A stretch of 13,583 nucleotides of DNA from RGIG6165 sp045545175. GTDB taxonomy: Bacteria > Bacillota > Clostridia > Oscillospirales > Feifaniaceae. The DNA is taken from contig JAZQAK010000040.1 of assembly GCA_045545175.1 (NCBI GenBank), positions 1 to 13,583 on the forward strand. The letters run 5' to 3'. Made by a program: the position numbers and the translations under genes. Numbering within the stretch: position 1 is the first letter of the stretch; each line of letters begins with the position of its first letter. Positions 7,501 to 13,583 of this stretch are shown here, in pieces. The notes beneath the pieces were generated by a model. That model was not told the DNA's origin, searched no databases, and saw nothing but the letters and a program-made list of their open reading frames with translations.

Positions 7501-9513
7501 TCTCATTCTTACAGCGATTTCAGTAACAACACCTGCGGGAAGCTTGTTATCGCCATCAACTGTCAATACGTTGAGATAATGGTCACGGGAAGCTGTGTAG
7601 CCTGCGGGAGCTGTGGACTTGAGTGTAAGAACGCCGTCTTCAACCCAGTAAGTGTTGCCGTCATTGCACTGCTGCTGAACGCTGTACCAGCCTTCATCAT
7701 CTGCGTCGAAGTTGATACTGTAGTTTGTGAGGTATTCATAGTCATCCCAAACTGCATAGAGAGTTGTGGGAGCACCGTCAGCGGAAACGAGTTCGGAAGA
7801 ATCGAGAACTGCACCGCCTGCTGTTCTTGCGAGACCTACGAACTTCATATCGCCGTGGTCCTTAGCAAACTTAGCTTCAACTTCAGCTACTGTTGTAGCG
7901 GCTGTGATATCCATAACAACTTCGGGAGCTGTAGCATTTTCGCCGTTATCAACTGTTACTCTTACGGGCTTACCGATGAAACGGATGTAGTCGATTTCAA
8001 GAGTAGAGCCGTGAGGCATAAAGTCATAGAAGTCAAATCTGAAGGTTGTAAGGTCTGTGATGCCGAGTTCTTCAACTGTGTAGTTATATACAACCCAGTT
8101 GCCGTTGACATCTGTAAAGTCGCTTACAATCTTTTCACCGTATGTGGAGAAGGCACCGCCTGTTGTAAAGTAAAGCTGAGGGAAGTTAACGGATGCAACC
8201 TTATAATTGCGTGTACCGCCGGTTGACTGATTCAATGTTGTATCAGCTGTAGGCATACCTGTGTGTCTTGCTCTGATTTCGATGTTTGTAAGAACACCTG
8301 CAGGGAAGTTAATACCGGAAAGGTTAATACCTGTATCCTGTACAACCATAGATGTATCTACAGCGTTAAAGGTTGCCTTCAAATAGCCGTTTGTCGCATC
8401 GTGAGAAAGAGTATTTGCTGTACCGAGAGCGTTGTTGGGAACGCAACTGCCGGACTGTCTGAAAGTAACCTTAGACATATCAGCGGAAGTATTAAATTCA
8501 AGTGAGCCGTTAAGAGCTACTCTTTCTTCGTATACGGGATAAACTGTGCAGTCGCTTGCAAACTTTGTTGTAGCAACAGGTTCGCCGTCCTTTTCAAGAG
8601 AGAAGCCAACGAGAACCTTGTTTTCTACTGCAGGAAGGAGAGCTGCAAGTTCATCAAAGCTCATACCGAGTGTATTGTAGTCATTAATAACTACATCGTT
8701 TGTACCGTCAACATAGAGAGTTACATCAACTGTCTTAGGTCTCCAGTAAATGCGGATGTTGTCAATGCCGAAGGTTTCGCCCGGAACAACACCGGCTTCA
8801 GTGTGAATCTTGATGTAGTTTACAGCATTGGGAAGCATTGTTGCGGAGTTACCGCCGTTATTTGCAAGACCGATTTCTTCGTCAAAAGAAGAAATAACCT
8901 TACCCCAACCGCCGTTTTCAACGATTGTTGAAAGCTCGTTTTTGTCGTGAGCTTCAGCAGCCTGGCTTCTGTTATAAGCAACGTCGAAATATGTGCCGTT
9001 AGCACCGGAAGTGCCGAAAGAAGCATCAAAGGTTACTGTGAGGTAGCCGTCTTCTGTTGTGTAGTAAACGGAAGAGCTGCCTGTGTAAACCTGAATAAGA
9101 TTCTTGGTTGCATCTGCATTTGTAGTAACTTCAAGGTACTTATCGCCTGTTGCTCTTTCCTTGATTACTGCACCCATGGCAGGGAAATTTGCACCCGAAC
9201 CGTTGGTAACTTTTAAGGTAGAGGCTGTAGCGTCGCAGTCTGCGGTAATATTTGCACCGAGAGCGGAAGCCAAAAGGCCGCTGCCAAAGTCAATGGCACC
9301 GAGTTCTGCTGAATTAAAGTTAATTTCAGCGAGAAGTGTACCGAATTCGTCTACTATAGAATCAGCAGCAAGTTCTGCTGCGTCATCTGCAGGAACTTCA
9401 ACTACGGGTACTTCAACAGCTGTATCTGCCGTACCTGCGAGTGAAGGAGCTGCAAAGCTTACTGTTGAGAGAACCATCATCACAGCAAGCAGAATGCTTA
9501 AAAACTTTTTCAT
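4579..9513 (-). CDS. Giant secreted modular protein with six beta-sandwich and three B-repeat-like modules
   Basis: Exported 1644-residue protein. Seen: signal peptide 1-21 (hydrophobic LSILLAVMMVLS, cleavage near SFA|AP); an acidic/Ala linker; beta-sandwich S1 about 60-262 (DNIRIYW); B-repeat-like module 262-330 (GMSFDEL, VYPVYE); S2 332-516 (MPHG, IDYIRFIG); B-repeat-like 517-592 (VGLARTAGG, LYAVWDDY); S3 596-770 (LPDG, YDYVRFIG); S4 787-980 (DNFTLWF); B-repeat-like 981-1052; S5 1054-1243 (APHG, VDYVRFYG); S6 1253-1478 (TPDG, IDYIRFMG); a domain at about 1488-1613 (NGLRFMATV, AAVLYGIPE, VRPFA) shared with the giant at 10097-13583; and a helical tail that stops at TGA. S1-B-S2 and S4-B-S5 are an internal duplication. 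No SLH, LPXTG, dockerin or catalytic motif is visible, so anchoring is unknown. AAGGAG at 9522-9527 fixes the start. Glycan binding is inferred from fold-like patterns only. Confidence 0.92.
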   Translation of the reverse strand: MKKFLSILLAVMMVLSTVSFAAPSLAGTADTAVEVPVVEVPADDAAELAADSIVDEFGTLLAEINFNSAELGAIDFGSGLLASALGANITADCDATASTLKVTNGSGANFPAMGAVIKERATGDKYLEVTTNADATKNLIQVYTGSSSVYYTTEDGYLTVTFDASFGTSGANGTYFDVAYNRSQAAEAHDKNELSTIVENGGWGKVISSFDEEIGLANNGGNSATMLPNAVNYIKIHTEAGVVPGETFGIDNIRIYWRPKTVDVTLYVDGTNDVVINDYNTLGMSFDELAALLPAVENKVLVGFSLEKDGEPVATTKFASDCTVYPVYEERVALNGSLEFNTSADMSKVTFRQSGSCVPNNALGTANTLSHDATNGYLKATFNAVDTSMVVQDTGINLSGINFPAGVLTNIEIRARHTGMPTADTTLNQSTGGTRNYKVASVNFPQLYFTTGGAFSTYGEKIVSDFTDVNGNWVVYNYTVEELGITDLTTFRFDFYDFMPHGSTLEIDYIRFIGKPVRVTVDNGENATAPEVVMDITAATTVAEVEAKFAKDHGDMKFVGLARTAGGAVLDSSELVSADGAPTTLYAVWDDYEYLTNYSINFDADDEGWYSVQQQCNDGNTYWVEDGVLTLKSTAPAGYTASRDHYLNVLTVDGDNKLPAGVVTEIAVRMRYRNIAGKAGDYTSNRNGGTTEKFNPENTAAFVHIWDYNGTIKSNNRQETNLVDGEWFTRYFDAETYFPNGISKFRFDTTYPLPDGVEVDYDYVRFIGDNQDDRIPGGDFTGIYGEKVFTVDFDAASNGELAKSTYLNALGGEVNGWLSKTTAEQIRFSHGANGGVTAPTVSVAGTADNKYLTYTLNAAGSYNYFFIHSGNPNQFVNKDGYYIATFDYKSDVEVPFTFRFNKRDLVEDTVDNIQIIENGEWDTAVVYYDTQIGSSRPANGNYIGSISEVNNVKWHPAGAGAELGTTVCIDNFTLWFVPKTTKVTVDLSKYGVANAVINDYPTTGMTREQLTNALPAVPDREITGLSLTSGGEALYQNRVATEMTVYPVYEKVKLLDQTLEFNTYSDLEYLYGAGIARVGKNNAKTVAEQFVLGSDDTASYLVMENESLDGEDGVVVDYGFIVTQTPFTKEEVKEIVIRYRIKNVPTESKKYTCGTHCANGHNFNPTNCHYMELVWWDANSDGVKQDYISGNITAIEGEWVTYSIPAANFPYDTVKQFRFDPFADYAPHGTIFEVDYVRFYGHPEPDAPENVALAYSAEFNENANGVSLNAWKKEDGTYMFDDGVNGDKGPGIGSKYLTDGAEGYITWNEDGYVTLNFDANDEVKAAAEAEGKTAAVYDPSIYVSALDKAKYIPAGAFEELVIRMRLRGLPADGTTVYGQNYGGLNSATFDMATYPVYFHWMNSRDAVLYDGVQSKHFDETCVFTEGSYVRDEWFEVTIPASFFEADVEDLATLRINLPDWTPDGTKIDIDYIRFMGQPPEVDAPTSVEEATDIRIVEGKENGLRFMATVSSATDAEAAELGFVVVSYDKFMADNASYDALAVDTEGAKVGYKRLDGEDLVNYFNTDNDEALEMAAVLYGIPEANYDSYVIVRPFACVAGAYFYGEAFSTSLYDEAVEIYESAGFGSLTTEQQDYIIHVLDTVEL
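5785..7155 (-). repeat. Internal supermodule, copy 2 (S4 - B-repeat - S5)
   Basis: Residues about 787-1243 of the 1644-residue protein repeat the order of copy 1: sandwich ending in DN-strand, B-repeat-like module with INDY and VYPVYE, then a sandwich opening LEFNT. INDY, VYPVYE and LEFNT are each displaced by exactly 721 residues from copy 1. The copies are diverged at residue level, so this is an old duplication. Confidence 0.7.
7966..9336 (-). repeat. Internal supermodule, copy 1 (S1 - B-repeat - S2)
   Basis: Residues about 60-516 of the 1644-residue protein. It pairs with copy 2 at 5785-7155; shared landmarks include INDY-x-T-x-GM in the B-repeat-like module, VYPVYE at its end and LEFNT at the start of the following sandwich. 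Confidence 0.7.
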
Positions 9514-9521
9514 AACAATTT

Positions 9522-9527
9522 CTCCTT
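9522..9527 (-). promoter_or_regulatory. Ribosome binding site of the 1644-codon gene
   Basis: The minus strand reads AAGGAG, eight bases before the ATG at 9513. It lies within the 50-base gap after the stop of the 38-codon gene, consistent with two genes on one transcript. Confidence 0.8.
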
Positions 9528-9563
9528 ATAAATTAAGTATTTGTTTTCGAGCCGTGGAAAAAA

Positions 9564-9680
9564 TTAGTTGAAAAGATCGACACCATCTATTTCAACTTCG
9601 TTTTCAAGACTGGCAGTCAGAATGTCTTCGGCTGTCAATAGAGTTACTTCAAACTCCGGGCTAAAATACTTCTGCTTCAT
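9564..9680 (-). CDS. 38-residue small protein/peptide of unknown function
   Basis: A short gene starting ATG at 9680 and ending TAA at 9564-9566. The ribosome binding site is complete, AAGGAGG at 9688-9694, seven bases from the ATG. The peptide opens MKQKYFSPEFEV, continues with LLTAEDILTAS and has an acidic tail (NEVEIDGVDLFN). It has no hydrophobic signal or membrane segment and no Cys. The pattern K-x-Y-x-x-P-x-F-E-V followed by ED-[IV]-[IL]-x-x-S recurs, from memory, in many very small unnamed ORFs of gut Clostridia; this is recollection and not a search result. It is the first gene after the promoters at 9809-9864, and the giant gene starts 50 bases after its stop, so the two are probably co-transcribed. 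It could be a peptide precursor, a small regulator or a translated leader; I cannot assign a function. Confidence 0.8.
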   Translation of the reverse strand: MKQKYFSPEFEVTLLTAEDILTASLENEVEIDGVDLFN

Positions 9681-9687
9681 AGACTTA

Positions 9688-9694
9688 CCTCCTT
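9688..9694 (-). promoter_or_regulatory. Strong ribosome binding site of the 38-codon gene
   Basis: The minus strand reads AAGGAGG with seven bases to the ATG, the strongest site in the window. It is the main sequence evidence that so short a frame is translated. Confidence 0.85.
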
Positions 9695-9808
9695 TTTGAT
9701 GATTCATTTAATTCTTTTATTTTTTACCAAATAAATTTGTGCGAGAAGCTATGTTTTCATAAATTCCCGACAGTAAAAAAGCTTGCGGTGAATACAAATA
9801 CCAGTACA

Positions 9809-9837
9809 ATTATACTTATACTTATATTCATTGTAAT
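9809..9837 (-). promoter_or_regulatory. Second, overlapping sigma-A-type promoter (P2)
   Basis: On the minus strand ATTACA (9837-9832) is followed after 17 bases by a perfect TATAAT (9814-9809). The -35 match is 4/6. The -10 lies at the end of a short direct repeat (TATAAG, TATAAG, TATAAT). It overlaps the -10 of P1 by two bases, so the two could not be occupied at once. Confidence 0.45.
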
Positions 9838-9864
9838 TTTATCACAATATTTGTTAAAAATCAA
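9836..9864 (-). promoter_or_regulatory. Sigma-A-type promoter (P1) for the small gene and giant gene
   Basis: On the minus strand TTGATT (9864-9859) is followed after exactly 17 bases by TAAAAT (9841-9836), matching 4/6 and 5/6 of the consensus hexamers. A start near 9828 would leave a leader of about 150 bases before the 38-codon gene. By-eye call. Confidence 0.55.
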
Positions 9865-10042
9865 TACTATTTTTGAGGATTCTTAATTAAAAACATATAA
9901 TATTGTACAAATCCATCCAAAACGGCGTTGTTGCGGTATTTTCAGATTTTTCGATGATTTTCACAAGAATTAAAAAAATAATAAAATAAGACAAAGTCTG
10001 AAACATCTAAGCATTAAAAGATGCTTATCGCCCCTACACAGC

Positions 10043-10070
10043 AAAAGCCGCAGCCAAAAGGCTGCGCCTT
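10043..10070 (-). terminator. Rho-independent terminator of the right-hand giant gene
   Basis: On the minus strand a GC-rich stem (CGCAGCC/GGCTGCG, seven pairs, extended by three more after one mismatch; arms 10070-10060 and 10055-10045) with a TTTT loop is followed by a four-base T stretch. It lies about 27 bases after the TAA at 10097-10099. The T tract is short but the position and stem strength support termination. Confidence 0.8.
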
Positions 10071-10096
10071 ATTCTCCCCTATTTGGGATTTTGCTT

Positions 10097-13000
10097 TTAG
10101 TTATACGCTACAAAATTGAAGTTTGCAATTTCAAATGTACCGTCGATGTTACCGTGGGTTTCAAAACCGATATTAACACCGTCGAAGTAGAAGTCATCTC
10201 TTGTGAGAGGTCTGCCGATACCGAATGCGTCTTCACGGTTAGCCCAGTCAATAGCAGTCTGGATATAAGGAGTAATATCAATACTGATATGTACCCAACC
10301 CATGCTTGTCGAATCTGTGCCTGAGCCGTTCCATGATGTTTCAGTAATTTCATCCTCAATCTGCTGATAGAAGGAGTTTGCAATACCCTGGAAAACAACT
10401 TCCTGAGGCATAGAGTAGATGTATGCGGATGCACCTGTATCTCTGTTCCATGTAGGATAGTCAGGATTGCTTTCAGAGTAGATCTGAGCACCGAACCAGA
10501 TTCTGTCGTTAGGACTTTCTATAGGTCTGATATAGGAGTAAAGCAAGAATGAAAGAATCTTTGAACCTACATCATCGAACCAGCCATCCTTATCAACAGT
10601 ATAATTAGGCATCTGGACATCCATTTCCATGAATATCTTTTTAGCACCTGTGCTGTTTCTTTCAACATCAACTGCGCTGATTTCTTTGCTCTGTTCAATA
10701 AGAAGGTGAGGCCAGTATACCATACCTGCTTCTACCATTTCAGTATGTGTCTTGCCGTCGTAGATTGCTCTGGAATTAAGAGTAAGTGAAAGAACATCAC
10801 CTGTATGAGTAGAACCATCAGCATATGTGGAAGTATGAGTACCGTTGAACTTAACAACCTTTGTACCCTGACTGTCTGCGAGGCTTGTTGCTGTGGGAGA
10901 AGCTATGTTATAAAGTTCGTAGCTTGCCTTGTTAGCAGAGTCGCTGTAGTCATAAGAATACCAGGGGTCAATCATCCAGACGGGAGTATTGCCGTTAGAT
11001 GCGAACTTATAGTTCTGATACTCGGCATACTTCATCTTCTGATCCATATCTCTTACATAGAAGCCGTTTTCATAGTTGGTATCCTGGAAGATCATTGTAG
11101 CTTCCATGTTTGCAAGGTCTGCGGAAGAATAGTAGTCGGGATCCTTAACGAGGTAAGAATATACCAAATAGCTTGTGTTTGAAGCATTTGCCTTAACTGT
11201 AAGGCTTGAGATTGTACCATGGTATTTAGCCATACCGTAAAGGTCGACGTCGAAGATTCTGTAACCGTCGGGTGTTGTACCGTAAGCATAGTACTTAATG
11301 GAATCACTTACACCGTCTGCTCTCTTGAAGGTTACTGTTACATAGTTTGCATTGCTCTTGGTCTTAACGATAACCTTATTATATTCAGCAGCCTTGAAGT
11401 TTGTAAGGGTTGTTGTATGTGCCGGAACATCAACTTCACCTGCGAGAACTGCGAGGTCTTCGTATTCTCTCTGGTTAATTGTGCCTGTAGCCGTTGTTGT
11501 GTTATTGGATACAATGTATGTAAGGTTAGTAAAGTCGATACCGTCAGCAATAGTTCTGTTGTTGCTGTCAAGACCCATCTTAAGGAGCTGTGCCTGCGAG
11601 AAGGACACCCACTCTGTAGTGCCGTCAGCAAAGTTATACTTTGCAACAACCTTGGAGTCGGAACCGATTATGCCGGTCTTACCTGTTGAAATGGTTCTTG
11701 TAGCAGAGTTTGCTCTCTGGAATGTGAAGTCAAATTCACCTGTAGCAAAGTCACCGAGGAAGAAGCTGTCCTTACCGTTTGTGAGCTCATCGTCGATAGG
11801 AAGTCTCTGGAAAGGAGAAGCCATATTTCCGTCTGTGATTTCAGAGAGGAAGAGTGCAGAGCCGTCTACATTCGCTTCCATTGCAGTAGCATCAGACTTT
11901 TCTACGCCGTTATAATCTCCGCCTGCATTAGTGGATCTGCCAAGTGATCTGATATAGTATACGCCGCCGCTTTCATAGAATACACAAGGCTTTTCAGCAT
12001 ATGCATCGGAAAGGAGACCTGTGCTTGTATCAATAATTGCAGGATATGTGTCCTTTGTGGAAACATTGAGTGTTACGATTGAACCGTCCTTCCAAGCCTT
12101 CATTGTTACAATGTTACCGCTTACTGTAGGAGCAGTATCATTTGTAGGAATAATGAGGTTTGACTTGATGGAAGAAGCACTGCTCATTACATTATTGAGT
12201 GCCGCAACGATTTCACTGCTGTCATACTCAGCATTTGCATTGAGGTATTCAGCATAAGCAGTACTGCATTCATTGTAGTATGCTATAACTTCGTCAGAAG
12301 CACCCTCAGAATTAGCTGCCGCTTCGAGAATATCAAGGAAGTTGATTTCGAAAGGTTCGCCGTATGCATACTTGTTATCAAGCTTTGCGAAAGGTCTTAC
12401 GATGAAGGGACTCTTATAGTTCCTTTCGGGAATATTGTAGAGAACTGCTGCGAAAGACTTAAGTAAATCGTCTTCATTTTCGAAGAAATTAACTTCATGT
12501 TCGCCGTTTCTCTTGATAAAACCAACCTTGATGAAGTTGCTGTTTTCATCATACAAATCCATCTTGAGTTCATACCAGCTTCTTGACCCGTCTGTTCCGG
12601 TCTTATTCCATCTATCAGATGATGTAAACATCCAACCGAATTCGGAAGCAGGAGTAGCAGTAGCAGTTACAATTTCACCGATAACTCTTACACCGTTTCT
12701 CTTTGCACCGTACTTAGCAATATCGGCATCAGTACCAATTCTTACACCTGTTCTGTCTTCTCTTGAAACGGGAGCCGCAAAGTTCTTATCTACATCTGTT
12801 GTATTGATAAATCTGATAAAGTCGATATCAACTGCCGAGCCGTCGGGCATACCGTCATTGGGGTCGATTCTGAATCTGTAAACATTGTTATTAACGATAT
12901 CAAGTTCGGAAGCAGGAATAAATACTGTGAACCAGTTTTCTCTGTATGCACTGCCTTCGGCAACTGATACTGTCTTTTTATAGCTGGGTGAACCGAATGC

Positions 13001-13583
13001 TGCACCTGCTGTTGTTGTGTAATAGTAGAAGGGTGCGAAAACCTCTGCGGGTTTCAATGTATATGCTGCACCTGCACCTGAATTATCATCTGCTCTCCAA
13101 TAAGCTTGATTGGAAGCAGGCATACCTCTGTATCTCATTCTGACAACAACATAGTCTGCGTCGCCTGCAGGAAGATATGTTGCATCACCTGTAGCATCAT
13201 AGAGAGTATTGATTTCAATATAGGAGTCCCAAACAAGTGCTGTGTATCCGTTTTCAGCAGCCTGAGCCTTTGCATAACCGGATGCATCATACTTCATTGT
13301 GAGATATCCTTCTTCTTCGTTCCAAACGAGTGAGTCAATTGCCTGACCTGCAGCCGCATTACCGCTTGCATCCTTGGCATCGTTGCGGTATGCAGAGTTC
13401 TTACCTGCATTGAGGTGAGGTTCTCCGGCATCACCTATAACACCTTCGCCCTTGTGGTCAAACTCAACACTGTAGAAGTCGTTTGTATAGTAATCGTTCC
13501 AAAGTGCGTAGACTGTAACTTCACCACTGTCGGAAGCTGCAATTACATCGGAAGAATTAAGCTTTGTACCACCTGCTGTATAT
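10097..13583 (-). CDS. Giant modular exoprotein, C-terminal 1161 residues (start outside window)
   Basis: The frame is open to the window edge, so the methionine at 13297 is internal and not the start: the 95 codons before it encode module sequence (TAGG, TVYALWNDYY, then SVEFD) matching the other giant. Visible layout in partial numbering: end of a B-repeat-like module 1-31; beta-sandwich 35-258 (MPDG, DIDFIRFI); a domain at about 278-410 (NGVRVIGEI, AAVLYNIPE, VRPFA); helical linker 415-475; middle domain 476-700 (YYIRSLGRS, WVSFSQAQLLKMG, LTYIVSN); a degenerate beta-sandwich at about 700-815 (DGYRIFDVDL, YHGT); and an unassigned domain at about 828-1161 (YWPHLLIEQ, RIWFGAQ, TWNRDTGAS, SMPQEVVFQG, WANREDAFG, ETHGNID, closing VAYN). 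It is the uninterrupted counterpart of the two ORFs at 2383-9513. No wall anchor is visible; secretion is inferred from the homologue. Confidence 0.92.
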   Translation of the reverse strand, partial: YTAGGTKLNSSDVIAASDSGEVTVYALWNDYYTNDFYSVEFDHKGEGVIGDAGEPHLNAGKNSAYRNDAKDASGNAAAGQAIDSLVWNEEEGYLTMKYDASGYAKAQAAENGYTALVWDSYIEINTLYDATGDATYLPAGDADYVVVRMRYRGMPASNQAYWRADDNSGAGAAYTLKPAEVFAPFYYYTTTAGAAFGSPSYKKTVSVAEGSAYRENWFTVFIPASELDIVNNNVYRFRIDPNDGMPDGSAVDIDFIRFINTTDVDKNFAAPVSREDRTGVRIGTDADIAKYGAKRNGVRVIGEIVTATATPASEFGWMFTSSDRWNKTGTDGSRSWYELKMDLYDENSNFIKVGFIKRNGEHEVNFFENEDDLLKSFAAVLYNIPERNYKSPFIVRPFAKLDNKYAYGEPFEINFLDILEAAANSEGASDEVIAYYNECSTAYAEYLNANAEYDSSEIVAALNNVMSSASSIKSNLIIPTNDTAPTVSGNIVTMKAWKDGSIVTLNVSTKDTYPAIIDTSTGLLSDAYAEKPCVFYESGGVYYIRSLGRSTNAGGDYNGVEKSDATAMEANVDGSALFLSEITDGNMASPFQRLPIDDELTNGKDSFFLGDFATGEFDFTFQRANSATRTISTGKTGIIGSDSKVVAKYNFADGTTEWVSFSQAQLLKMGLDSNNRTIADGIDFTNLTYIVSNNTTTATGTINQREYEDLAVLAGEVDVPAHTTTLTNFKAAEYNKVIVKTKSNANYVTVTFKRADGVSDSIKYYAYGTTPDGYRIFDVDLYGMAKYHGTISSLTVKANASNTSYLVYSYLVKDPDYYSSADLANMEATMIFQDTNYENGFYVRDMDQKMKYAEYQNYKFASNGNTPVWMIDPWYSYDYSDSANKASYELYNIASPTATSLADSQGTKVVKFNGTHTSTYADGSTHTGDVLSLTLNSRAIYDGKTHTEMVEAGMVYWPHLLIEQSKEISAVDVERNSTGAKKIFMEMDVQMPNYTVDKDGWFDDVGSKILSFLLYSYIRPIESPNDRIWFGAQIYSESNPDYPTWNRDTGASAYIYSMPQEVVFQGIANSFYQQIEDEITETSWNGSGTDSTSMGWVHISIDITPYIQTAIDWANREDAFGIGRPLTRDDFYFDGVNIGFETHGNIDGTFEIANFNFVAYN

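Larger units (their letters stand above)
9695..10042. other. AT-rich regulatory gap between the two giant units
   Basis: This stretch of about 350 bases has no supported gene. It holds promoters P1 and P2. From the likely transcript start to the 38-codon gene there are about 150 bases in which I see no strong hairpin or recognisable riboswitch. Upstream of P1 lie a GC-richer patch at about 9920-9937, a small 6-bp hairpin at 10009-10026 (AAGCAT/ATGCTT) and a T-rich run on the minus strand at 9971-9985. Confidence 0.6.

Noticed and set aside
7402..8226. Long plus-strand open frame of 274 codons opposite the giant gene
   Set aside because: It is Cys/Val-rich, has no ribosome binding site or domain pattern, and mirrors the coding bias of the minus-strand gene. 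The same holds for the long plus-strand frames at 5266-5907, 6007-6714 and 1059-1724.
9893..9970. Possible 25-codon minus-strand frame starting with GTG
   Set aside because: No ribosome binding site, a rare start codon and no recognisable motif.
10009..10026. Small hairpin AAGCAT/ATGCTT as a second terminator
   Set aside because: Only six weak pairs and no T run directly after it; the GC-rich hairpin at 10043-10070 explains termination.
13295..13297. ATG at 13297 as the start of the right-hand giant
   Set aside because: The frame is open to the window edge and the 95 preceding codons encode module sequence matching the paralogue; there is no ribosome binding site at this ATG.

Overview
The window looks like a piece of chromosome from a Gram-positive anaerobe, most likely an uncultured gut or rumen Clostridia (Bacillota). 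The signs are lysine-led signal peptides (MKK...), AAGGAG-type ribosome binding sites, sigma-A-like promoters in AT-rich gaps, SLH (S-layer homology) surface-anchoring repeats and very large modular exoproteins. This assignment is inference; there is no rRNA or other marker gene. Every supported gene is on the minus strand, so the window reads from right to left.

Reading order: (1) 13583-10097, the C-terminal 1161 residues of a giant modular secreted protein whose start lies outside the window, closed by a terminator at 10043-10070. (2) An AT-rich gap with two overlapping sigma-A-type promoters at about 9809-9864. (3) A 38-codon gene (9680-9564) with a perfect ribosome binding site. (4) A 1644-residue secreted protein (9513-4579) made of six related beta-sandwich modules and three bacterial B-repeat-like modules. 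(5) A 720-residue ORF (4545-2383) in the same frame, separated from (4) by one TGA and eleven sense codons. Together (4)+(5) have the same C-terminal layout as the single protein in (1). A hairpin at 2348-2372 follows. (6) An SLH surface protein (2276-585) with its own terminator at 537-565. (7) The N-terminal 105 residues of a tandem paralogue of that SLH protein (317-1), with its own promoter.

All large proteins share one beta-sandwich family, recognised by a late RFDP-like strand and a terminal DY[IV]RF strand. This resembles galactose-binding/carbohydrate-binding-like sandwiches of other clostridial and Paenibacillus surface proteins. The SLH proteins carry the module on a wall anchor, while the two giants have no anchor visible here. 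A reasonable inference is a surface or extracellular glycan-binding system. No catalytic domain is recognised, but a conserved C-terminal domain of about 320-330 residues of unknown function closes both giants.

The most interesting items are the in-frame TGA that splits one giant, the 38-residue peptide gene in front of it, the unassigned conserved C-terminal domain, and the SLH repeats interrupted by a beta-sandwich. No mobile element, CRISPR array, tRNA or rRNA was seen.
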